From Acanthococcus lagerstroemiae (taxonomy: Eukaryota; Arthropoda; Insecta; Hemiptera; Eriococcidae), in assembly GCA_031841125.1 (NCBI GenBank), contig CM063110.1, forward strand, positions 25,291,626 through 25,355,625: 64,000 bases of DNA, written 5' to 3'. Of this stretch, positions 55,405-64,000 are shown in pieces. The translations under genes and the position numbers were made by a program. Numbering within the stretch: the first letter of the stretch is position 1; each line of letters starts with the position of its first letter. The notes below the pieces were generated by a model. It saw only the letters and a program-made list of their open reading frames with translations. It did not search any database and was not told the origin of the DNA.

Positions 55405-55765
55405 TGAAGAGTATCTTTCGAAAAGTGATAAGAATAACACGAATCAAACGTTGGTAAGAAGAAGTGAGCCAATGAAAGTAGATCGAGAGGGTAAGGGTGT
55501 AAACAGAACTCGGTTGATTGTACTAACTGAAGAGTATCATTTGGAAAGTGATGAGAGTAACATGAACCAAATGTCGGTAAGAAGAAATGAGCTACTTAAA
55601 GCAGATCGAGAGGGTAAGGGTGTAAATAGAACTCGGTTGAACTGAAGAGTATCATTTGGAAAGCGATGAGAGTAACATGAACCAAAGGTCAGTAAGAAGC
55701 AGTGAGCCAATTAAAGCAGATCGAGAGGGTAAGGGTGTAAATAAAATTCGGTTGAGTGTACTAAC
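55405..55765 (+). repeat. Three tandem copies of a 123-bp unit
   Basis: Units start at TGAAGAGTATC at 55405, 55528 and 55643. The first and third are 123 bp; the second is 115 bp because eight bases are missing at its end. Each contains GCAGATCGAGAGGGTAAGGG (first copy GTAGATCG...). The repeats read on the plus strand as a 41-residue peptide, with EEYHLESDESNMNQ, SVRRNE and KADREGKGVNRTRL. Unit two ends in a stop only because of the 8-base loss. Copies two and three are most alike. A repeat protein fragment is possible, but no larger frame encloses it. Confidence 0.85.
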
Positions 55766-55859
55766 AACTCGCTACTGCATACAAAAACTTAATATCATAC
55801 ACTATTCCTCGTCTTCGGATAAATTTAAAAACATTAAGTATTTATCATAATTCTGCAAA

Positions 55860-56800
55860 AATCTTAAGACTCTTGTTGACATATTTTATACTCTTCAAGA
55901 TTCTTTCAAGCATGAGTAATACTCTTATAAGACTCAGCCTGACATGTTTAGGATACTATTAACACTCTTTGAAGCCTGCTTAACGCTTTAACTTCTGGAC
56001 TCGTATACCCACTAAAGACTCGCCGCAGTTTGATCGACAAGGATAAGACTATTCCAGGTTTGATTAAGATTTATTTTTCCAAATTTAAGACTCCATACTC
56101 TTCAAGACTTCTAGAACTAAGACTCCAGATTTTATTCAAGACCTGTATAGATGGGTTCAAGATTCTCGTAACACTCTTGAAAGCTTCCCGGAACTTGTTT
56201 AAAAGTCTTGGAGGATATCACATTTTTTCCGATTACAGCTTTTCAGCCTTCTGTAACGCTCTTTGAGGCTCTTTAAAACTTCCTCAAGGTTCGTCGAAAA
56301 TCTTCAGACTTTTCTTTAGACCTGCTGTAGGACTCTCTGGGACTTGTTAAAGACTACCTAAGACTCATTTGGAAATATTCTTCAGACCTCTTTAGTATTT
56401 TCTAGACATGTCTAGAAGCGGCTTGAAGAATCTTAAATAGGTCTGAGAGGTCTTAAAGAAATTATAGCAAATTTTTATGAAATCTTGTAGAATGCGTACA
56501 GTTTTTTATGAAGCCTGAAATGTCTCAAGAAGTCTGTATCAAGCCTGGAAGAGTCCTAGCGACTCTTAAAAATAGTCTTACCCAAGTCTGGAAAAGTCTA
56601 AAACACTTTTGGGTGGATCTTGAAGAGTATTAAAAAAGTCTAGTTTTGACACAAGGTCTGAAACAGGCATGAAAGAGGTCAAGTTAGTTGAGTAAACGCA
56701 GGTAACGCCTGAAAGAGTATTTATGAGGCCTGGAATGGCCTTAAACGTGTATGGATAAGTGCGAGTCTTAAAAAGTTTTAAAAAGTTTTAAGGAAGTCTG
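55860..56800. repeat. Large AGACT-type foldback array, polarity flips at an 18-bp palindrome
   Basis: From 55860 to 56399 the plus strand carries CTTCAAGACTTC, TAAGACTCCA, ACTCTTGAAAG and similar. From 56418 to 56800 the sense is reversed: GAAGAATCTTAAATAGGTCTG, GAAGTCTG, AAGCCTGGAAGAGTCC, AAAGTCTAAAAC. The switch coincides with TTCTAGACATGTCTAGAA (56400-56417), a perfect 18-bp palindrome. The arms are not base-by-base complementary; they match in motif content only. Frames at 56030-56266 and 56811-57062 have no meaning as genes. Confidence 0.75.
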
Positions 56801-59074
56801 CTAGAACTTCGTGGATTTATTCTCAATTAAGCTTGGAAAAGTCTTGCATGATTTCAATATTTTCGACCATTCAGCTTCGCCGCCTAAATTTAAATCTGGA
56901 AATTCTTCAATGAAGTTTGCACATCATGTTATTTTTACACCAAAGGGTGTAACTTTTCAATTAACGGGGTACTTATCTTTAAACTTTCAAATATTGTTTC
57001 TTCTTTTTCTACTCTATTGTTCATACAGTATAATAAATAACAATTTAGGTGCAAATACGTAATTCTACCTAAAGAACTGAGTTCGAACTTCTAGTTTTTA
57101 TTTTGGCTGAAGGTAAACCTCAATTTTCCCTCTCTACAGTATCCTGTGTCATTGGTAGGTATTATAAGTAAAATGTTCTACTGTCGGTGATCTTAAAAAC
57201 GGTTTTGAATAACTCCTGCATGTTTCATGAAAGTCACTGCAGTTTGAAAAGCTCGAATATCGATTCATAGTTATTTCATCTGTCGGGGGTGCAATTATGC
57301 AATCATTTTGTCCTGTCATTAAATTTTAAATTGAGGTTTCCATGAGCATACATTTGGAAATTGGTTTTTGGGGATAACAAGGAAGCCCAACCGAAGTTTC
57401 ACACTAGATTCGGATTTTCTCTTCACGGCCCCACTTGAAGACTTCTATGCACTGCTGTGCCAATGGGACAAAGCTCGTCCACTCCCTCTCTGGCTGTAAA
57501 GATTGAAGAATCTTTATTCATTGTTTTCTACTGATGGACTTTGTACGCAAATTTTTCGCTGGTCAAATTATCATTTCTATACTCGTATGAGATACAGTGC
57601 GTAGTTCATTTTGAATTCATTGATCACATCGCCACGGATATCGTTTCGTTTTTATTCGCATCTTTTTTGGTCAATCAAAAAAACGCCAGCGGTAGGTGTT
57701 CGAAAAAGAATTGGGATATACCAAATTACAAGAGATGGAAAGTGATCGAGGGAAAATGTGAATTATTGAGCGATGGAAATAACACCGAAAATACATATGC
57801 ATGAATCTTATCGTAGAATTGCTTATTTTATTCAGCTAAGGCTACATGTAACAGCGCTGTCTTGCCACAAAGATGGATACATCGAGTTGAATTTGTTTAC
57901 GCCTCAATAAAATACAACTTAATTGAGATTTAAAATTCGCGTATAAATTTAAAATAAATCCCGCGGAATCCTCAGTTAACACCGCAAAAGTGTCAAACTG
58001 TAGCTCTAAATAATTTCACCGATAAAGCTGTCACTTTTGTCACCCGTATTTTAGATAGGCTTGCCGTAAATTACTTATAAACAAATTAATTTATCGTTAA
58101 TATTCGTTTATGTTAATTTTTCTTCGGCTACCAAAAATTTCTCGCGTCATTCCGCTGATTTATCCGCTGCGTTTCCTCGATAAATTTTTACCTCTAACGA
58201 GCGCTACTATGTGCGCACCTTCATCCGGTGTTACAAGTATAAATAGTAAACCTAGAATTGGCACGTTTTAATTAAATAAATTATACTGGATATTCGGCGA
58301 GATGTTGCTCGAAAATACGTACCGGAACGCCGCCCGCCATGATTGTAAATGAGTCGGGAACATGAGAAGCTGCAGCTTCTCATATGGGTCCCCCGCAGGA
58401 AGCAAAGAAAAACCGTGTATGCCAATGTTGATCTAGTCGGGAAAGATGAGATAGTTTTATCGGCCTTTCAATCAGTCTTGAGTTCGATGTAGGTTGATAT
58501 CCAAATTCAAAGCTACAAACGGAGAACGGAATCCTGCTTTGTGGTTTCTTCAAATTGAACTGTATACACGCGTTGAGCGCCTAAGTGGACCACTCTGCAT
58601 TAGTTAACATAGTTGAAGTGCTAGGTGCTTTTGTATAACATCAATTCCTTATGTTCCAATGTGGATCAGATTTGCTCATCTTTTACCCAAGCCTGTAGTC
58701 GGTGTTGAGTCGCCATTCAAATGTACGTACTCAGTTCTAAATTGTTGTTCTCATTTTTCTCCACTTAACCTTTAAAGTATCGTGTTTCAAAATGACACGA
58801 GTCGGGTCGCTCAAAATTCGCCCTGTGTGCAGTTTGACACATTTATATCCCTTCTACATGCTGAATTTACAAATCACTTCGAAAATAGGAGAGTACATAC
58901 ATAGATGTGAGAAGGTCTAATTTTATAAAAAAATAATATAAGCTTGGTTTCAGAAACCAGAACTACCGATACTTTAGTAGGGAACATAGTAATTTCATCA
59001 TATACATCAAATGACACACAAACTGAGAAAAGTAGAATTTCAAAAATACCTCCGCGAGCCGATGTAAACAGAAA
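56801..59074. other. No gene seen; 57.5-58.4 kb possibly regulatory
   Basis: 57820-58320 is non-repetitive and AT-rich with TTAATTTATCGTTAAT, TTTTAATTAAATAAATTATA and GATAAATTTTTACC-like words plus scattered CG words, a composition seen in developmental enhancers. No evidence beyond composition. GTGTTTCAAAATGACACGAG (58783) and a TGACAC-rich patch follow. Confidence 0.35.
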
Positions 59075-60080
59075 GGGTCGTGTTCCAAACTGCCCTTAGT
59101 CCAAAATGACAAAAACTGAGATTCTAGCGCAGTCTGGTGGAGGAAATAAAACTATACCCTTTGGCATTGAGTTTGATGTTTTGCGCGATTAGAAGTCGAG
59201 TTATCAATTTTTAAAGCCAAGGTATCACTCCTCCAGCAGCTCAAGGACCCACTCCAAAGCGAGGAGAGCCCGGCAAGAGTTCTGCTGACTTCACTTAATT
59301 TTCATCTGCTCTGACTTTATTAAATATATTATTACAGAGATGTCAACTCGCGTTCACAAACAGAGCACCTCCACAAACAAGAACGAAGTGAACGCGTTCT
59401 TCTTCTCACATGAACGAAAACGGGCAGGAATACGTTCCTTTCATTTCGTGGATGAGAACGCAGAGAAGGGAGAGACGTCGAGAGAGGAATGACCACAGTC
59501 AGAGATGTCAACTCCCGTTTGCAAACGGGAATGCGTTCATAAATGGAGCACCTCCACGAACAAGAACAAAGTGAACGCGTTCTTCCTCTCACATGAACGA
59601 GAACGGATGTGAACGCGTTCATATTTTTGGGGAACACTGACATCTCTGATAACGAATATATTTTTACAATACATGATGTAATCCTGCTATTTTTGAGTTT
59701 ATTTATTGAGTGGGAGGGATGTGACACATTCATAGTGAGGGGAAGGCATAACAACAATGATTAGGATAGATGGTCACCGGCGACACCCATGTTGTTAAAC
59801 AGAAACAACCTGTTATTCGTGAGCAGGTCCCACTCTGTCTTTTCCAAACTGCCCTTAGTCCACGACATTGTCTACTTTGAGGCTCTGTAATAGTTCGAAG
59901 ACTAACAGTTGGTTTGACTTGAAATTTTGACAGTATGTCTAGAATACACTCACTCTTCATCCCAGGCGTCTTTTCAGGATTACCAACTGTATAATCCGAC
60001 ATACTCGTGTAACTTTTTTTTTTTTAAATTTCCCAACAATTACAATTATTGTGAACTAAAGGCAGTTTGGAATCCGACCC
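59075..60080. mobile_element. TIR element GGGTCGNNTTCCAAACTGCC
   Basis: GGGTCGTGTTCCAAACTGCC at 59075 and the complement of GGCAGTTTGGAATCCGACCC ending at 60080 agree over about 29 bases with few mismatches. A third copy of TTCCAAACTGCCCTTAGTCC lies inside at 59842. The shorter 59842-60072 interval could therefore be the real element, with the first copy belonging to a relative. The interval also holds a hAT-like composite. No transposase is visible. Confidence 0.6.
59335..59648. mobile_element. hAT-like composite, two direct copies
   Basis: CAGAGATGTCAACTCGCGTT at 59335 and CAGAGATGTCAACTCCCGTT at 59500 start two direct copies, both containing GAGCACCTCCAC, AACAAGAACNAAGTGAACGC and TCACATGAACGA. 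The second ends TGACATCTCTG at 59648, complementary to the start. CAGAGATGTCA termini and GAACG-rich subterminal repeats fit the hAT superfamily. No 8-bp duplication was found around the whole composite, and the first copy has no recognisable right end. The 141-codon minus frame here is a shadow. Confidence 0.6.
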
Positions 60081-61859
60081 TTCACATATACCTTTTCGGA
60101 TTACTGTAATGGTTCTTTGTTAAAAAAAAAAAAAAAAAAAAATGCAATATGCTATAAACTGTCGCCCATGAAAATGAAGCAATGACTGCAATATTTCGCC
60201 GATCTTGAAATGACATACGCCGACAGAAAAAAACCTGTGTGTCGCTTCAACACACTAGTTTGTGTGCCATTTCAAGGCACAAGCCTGTAAAAGTGGAATA
60301 AAAGCACGTAGACTTCCTGTTGATTCCTTCAGATAGGTGCAGTAGTTGATTATAGCAAGAAATTCTATTTTTACTGTCTTTATACGGCAGGGAGGTACCA
60401 AAGTAATTTGTTGGGAGGCTGTAGAACAATAATTTAACTCTGCAAACTGAAAATTTGGAATTTGCCATCAGACGAACATTTTAAAATTAAAAAGAAAAGA
60501 AGAAGTCAACTTTTTTGAAATCTTCCCGAATGTCGACCTGATTTGGCCAACTGTTGAGCTGAGTACCTCTTTTGTCTTTTCGGCATCTTTTATTTTAACT
60601 TAGCCCCTCTTGCGGCCAATTTCAATAAATAAGATTAGACGCGGGTAAGTTGTTGAGCCATGACGTCGGTTATGGTTTTGCGTGTAGTAAACATTCGGCT
60701 GGTCCTTGGATGGTCCACTTTGGCTAGCTTTTGAAGAAGAGCATTTCTAATATTCTAATATCTGAAGGGGTAGGTGAGCAACCTTTCGCACGCGTTCGTG
60801 TTCAGTAATACCCATGTAGCATGGACGACGTAGAGTTGCATTCGCTACCGTTTCTGCAGTGACCTTCACCGTCGTCATTTCCGGACCCTCCCACGGGGTG
60901 CATTTTCACGCTAATCAAACGAATTACCGAAACCCCGCAAACCACCACTGAGATAATGTACAAATACCTGTCCGAGTAAATCTAAATCTCTAAATGCGTC
61001 ACCTGCCTACCAAAATATGCGACCATCCGACCATTCTGAAAGGAGCCCAGCATTCTCATTCGATGCTAAATTCACGGCCTATTCGGAAGATGGTCTTTTT
61101 TTCTTTTTCAAGTCGCATGTAGCATTCATTCGAAACCCTAAATAGATATAGAAATTACGCTTATTGGGAAGTGAGAAAACAGATGAACGTGTATCGCTTC
61201 GACGCCTCCTTTGGTCCTTTTCAGAGCGCATCTGAAAGTGTCCAAAGCCGACATTCTGCTTTCGTTTTGGTCTTTTGTATGTTCACGCTTTCAGCGATTA
61301 AGATCGTCGCTCAAATGCCGGTTTCGAGATTCGGGAGCCAAGGTACTGCACTAAACCTATTTCTGTATGAGAAGCGGTATAACAGCGGTCATTTTGTTTA
61401 CTTTAGGTTGAGAAACCAAAATGAAGATTTGACTTGTTAGAATGAGCTCAGATGGTCACATGTTATAACCTTTGTCTCGTCAGTCTTCATCGAGGTATAG
61501 CCGGTTCAAAATTTCGAGAAAAACTGAATTGCCAATGACTTCATTTAGCATTGCATGACAAATGTTGTACCCTCTAGACTAATGAAGATTTAAAACAGAG
61601 GAAATGCAGAGATCCAGTGCCCGGAGGCACCTGATACACCCTTTAGATTTGTACATCCAATTTTGGTGGATTTGTTTTTAACTTTGGTTTCTGAAAAAGG
61701 ATGCTTCGGGTGAAGGGAAAACTGAATATTTATTAAGGTAAAAAAACGAGAAAACACTTTTTCTATAGTCCAGTTTAGTGCAGTCAAAAATGCAGTCCAG
61801 TCTCAGGAAAATATTTTTAATTAATCAAAAGTTGAATAAACCCACAAAACGAGAAGAAA
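60081..61859. other. No gene seen; poly-A at 60122
   Basis: A 22-base poly-A (60122-60143) has no LINE or SINE sequence attached that I can recognise. 60780-60990 is GC-richer and non-repetitive but not assignable. Confidence 0.35.
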
Positions 61860-61980
61860 CAACAAAAATCCGGATTTTCCCCAACATTTCCGGACATGAT
61901 TCAGAAATCCGGACGTTTTTTGTCCAAGGATGAAAAATCCGGAGATCTACTGGAAAATCCGGACACCTGGCAGCACTGGT
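61860..61980. repeat. AAATCCGGA cluster, possible transposon end
   Basis: AAATCCGGA and its complement occur six times in 110 bp, and the block ends ACACCTGGCAGCACTG (about 61979). Subterminal short repeats beside a CAGTGCTGCCAGG-like end resemble a hAT terminus. The opposite end and a target duplication were not found. Confidence 0.4.
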
Positions 61981-62189
61981 GAAAATCTTGAGACTGTAAG
62001 CAGGCTCTCACTCGGTAAGACTTTTCAGTGCGTGAACCAATTCCGAATCCAGTTTTTCTGTCTCGGAAGGGGAATTTTCTCAATATCCCCCTTTCTCCTC
62101 CCTGTACAAATGCCGCCGTGGAATAGACACTGCATGTTGGCAACTTCAGAATATCAAAACAGAAGTTGGTTTCTTCTTGAGGGCAGAAG

Positions 62190-62711
62190 ATGATTGATTT
62201 TTCGTATTTCACAGGTTTTCACCTGCTTACTCAATTTTTTGAAATTCACTTTCGATTCTGTCGCGTCATATTGCGACACACGTGTAATTTCCCACGCCCA
62301 TCCTCACGCCGCCCACTATCGATCATTTTTCAGTTTCCGGGAGTGGATGCCAAATGCACGGAGACGTCGAATAGGTTTCGAAACATAATTTCTGTTCTCC
62401 CTGTGAGATTTAAATTTAGTTGTTTTCGATTGCACAGCGCCAGGTCGAGAGAAACAAGGCTATTTCCGTTTTCGTACATTAAAATTATACTTCTTACGTT
62501 ACAGTGGTTATCCGTGGGTGTTTCGGGCATCATGACATCGGATTATTCTCATTATAATTTGACAGCTCGGTTGAACCTCTCACGTCAAAAAGCCGTTAAA
62601 TTTACATTAATTTGGAATGAATTAGGGAACGATCCGACCCGTGTTACCGTTCTTACACCTCAAATTATAATCACAGTGCCTGTTCGCGGTGCCGATGGTT
62701 CGTATTTTTGA
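62190..62711 (+). CDS. Hypothetical 173-codon frame, doubtful
   Basis: This is the longest open frame in the window (ATG at 62190, stop at 62709). The composition is rich in F, S, R and T. There is no signal peptide, no clear membrane segment and no domain I recognise. Open frames also run on the other strand over the same region (62330-62533, 62622-62933), which argues for low stop density rather than coding. The surrounding 62190-63540 is non-repetitive. Most likely not a gene. Confidence 0.12.
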   Translation: MIDFSYFTGFHLLTQFFEIHFRFCRVILRHTCNFPRPSSRRPLSIIFQFPGVDAKCTETSNRFRNIISVLPVRFKFSCFRLHSARSRETRLFPFSYIKIILLTLQWLSVGVSGIMTSDYSHYNLTARLNLSRQKAVKFTLIWNELGNDPTRVTVLTPQIIITVPVRGADGSYF

Positions 62712-63773
62712 AAATGCCCATCTGGTCTGGCACGCTGGTATGTGTTGCTGGTGCTGACTTATTGCGCCGATGCGTAATGAAATTCGACGATGATTACAGA
62801 AAATGCAGTCAACCCGTATCATGTGCCATTCCGGCCTTATTTGGTTTAAAAGTAAGAAAGAAAAAAAGTCGATGATTTTTTTTTTCTTCGTGTAATCAAC
62901 GACAGCCTGTGTAACTTTTCGACTTAATTTCAAAGACCGTTTCTGGTTCGAAGTTTCGAGGAAAAAAAGTACCTCGGTTCCGCCGAATTACAGTCGAATT
63001 CCTTCCTAACCGTTCGAATCCGGAGTGTTTTCACTTTCGGTTAAAACCGAAGCCAGACAGTATTTTTCAGAATAGAAGCCGTCAACGTTTTTCATTTATC
63101 TTTGTCTCGCTTCGGTACGTTTTTACATTTTCAATTTTCCACACTTTATTCCAGTTCGGTGTTTAAATGACCTACCTACCTGTCTCCGCGTATACCGGCG
63201 TGCGTTTTTTTCTAATCCGTAATGTGTATAAGAGTGTATATACCCGTACCGGAATTCTTCACACGCATCTGCTTTTTATATAATCCTTCGAACGTGTATT
63301 CATTCAGTTTCAAAGTCAGCCCCGAAATGCGACACGATAACAGTTTTCCAGTTTCCCGTCATCCGCTGTCTGCCCGCGCCGCAATTGGTCTTATCCTGGA
63401 TTTCCATTATCTTTAGAATATAAGGAAACATGACGGCTCGAATGATGCGATGTATACCTGCGTGGTCATTCATACCGACAAATGTCGTAACTCGGTGATA
63501 GAAAATTGAAATCACAGACCTTTCTGTCCGTCTAGATTTCATATTTGAAGGGGTGAGGGCTGAACTTGGAAAAGCGAATGAAATTTTGAGGAATCAAGTC
63601 TCTTTTAGTCTTAAATTTTGAACACCAGTTTGTTACGGTTCAAATTCGGGCTCCCTAATCTTCAAATTTCACACTTTAAGAGTAAGCAGAGTAGACGTGA
63701 CTTGGAAATCCGAATATCCTACCGGTCAAAATCAGGATTTCCGGGCTACTGATTTCGATTAGTGCATTAGGTC
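62712..63773. other. No gene seen
   Basis: Non-repetitive AT-rich DNA. Nothing assignable until the LINE fragment at the right edge. Confidence 0.35.
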
Positions 63774-64000
63774 GCTGGAATTATCATCCTCCACAAAGAA
63801 GGAGATAAATCAGGTATCAACAGGTACCGTCCAATGAGCCTTTCTTCGAATATAGCTAACCTCTTTATGAAAATTTTGAAAGTACATATCTACAGTGCCT
63901 TGGATGGTTATCAGTGATTTAGGAAAAAATGTGTCCCAACGGACGACATTCGTGTACGTCTATGTAAAAAGGGTCCTTGTTGTCGAAATTGTGTTAAAAC
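63774..64000 (+). mobile_element. LINE reverse transcriptase fragment, runs off the window
   Basis: The plus strand reads IIILHKEGDK, then NRYRPMSLSSNIANLFMKIL, then a stop after LDGYQ, then VPTDDIRV. This is the conserved finger region of LINE reverse transcriptases, usually KKGDK...NYRPISLLSxxYKLFxKI...QAGFRKGxSTxDHI. The phrase N-x-YRPxSL is the key landmark. One stop codon and poor agreement after QAGFRKG show decay. The catalytic motifs would lie beyond base 64000. The style is RTE-like or related. Confidence 0.8.

Noticed and set aside
59332..59757. 141-codon minus frame with internal repeats
   Set aside because: It is the translation of the two direct hAT-like copies; the repetition is of the DNA element, not of a protein.
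60122..60143. Poly-A as the tail of a processed pseudogene
   Set aside because: No coding or SINE/LINE sequence precedes it on either strand.
62190..62711. Longest open frame, 173 codons, as a gene
   Set aside because: No domain, no codon bias, and open frames on both strands over the same DNA. Kept only as a low-confidence entry.

Overview
The window looks like non-coding nuclear DNA from an arthropod, most likely an insect. It is AT-rich, has no operon-like gene packing, and the longest open reading frame is 173 codons with no recognisable domain. What can be recognised is almost entirely decayed transposable elements. These include non-LTR retrotransposon (LINE) fragments of Jockey, RTE-like and other insect types, one tRNA-derived SINE, many short non-autonomous DNA transposons (several hAT copies with 8-bp target duplications), long foldback elements and degenerate tandem arrays. 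No complete protein-coding gene, rRNA, functional tRNA or CRISPR array was found. Assigning a species is not possible from the sequence alone; a hemipteran is a guess based on one multicopy protein remnant.

Layout. 1-17 kb: a SINE (1342-1560), a LINE 3' end (2130-2430), an ancient ATTACAGTAG array (3945-4400), a degenerate tandem array (7290-7870), a Penelope-like hammerhead-type motif (10768-10800) and a 51-bp minisatellite (14464-14905) sit in otherwise featureless DNA. 17-25 kb: dense small DNA transposons. These comprise a CCCGATRCGCAA-ended family, several palindromic elements, a hAT copy with a perfect 8-bp duplication inside one half of a tandem duplication, and a nested TIR complex (23492-24866) that also carries a GGGGCAAGTTGTC tandem repeat. 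A decayed multicopy protein gene lies at 21590-22256. 25-31 kb: a possible exon on the minus strand (25600-25805), a strongly purine-rich tract, an AGACT-type foldback array, an RTE-like LINE piece and a second hAT copy. 31.5-34.4 kb: a large inverted repeat whose right arm was split by a hAT element and by a pair of CCCGAT-type elements, with a 284-bp hairpin in its loop.

36-50 kb: dispersed repeats, a LINE C-terminus with a CCHC-type motif (39448-39760), four further short TIR families (40.7-42.6 kb and 48.2-49.2 kb), another probable hAT, a frameshifted Jockey reverse transcriptase (45061-46090, minus) and another LINE polymerase fragment (49890-50595, minus). 51-64 kb: a 123-bp tandem repeat that reads as a 41-residue peptide repeat, a 940-bp array whose motif polarity flips at a perfect 18-bp palindrome, a TIR element containing a hAT-like composite, and a reverse transcriptase fragment that runs off the right edge.

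The quieter blocks (about 12.0-12.9, 15.9-16.3, 30.4-31.1, 46.6-47.8, 52.4-53.0, 57.5-58.4 and 62.2-63.5 kb) show no repeats. If the region holds regulatory DNA of a neighbouring gene, it is most likely there; only cross-species alignment could show that.
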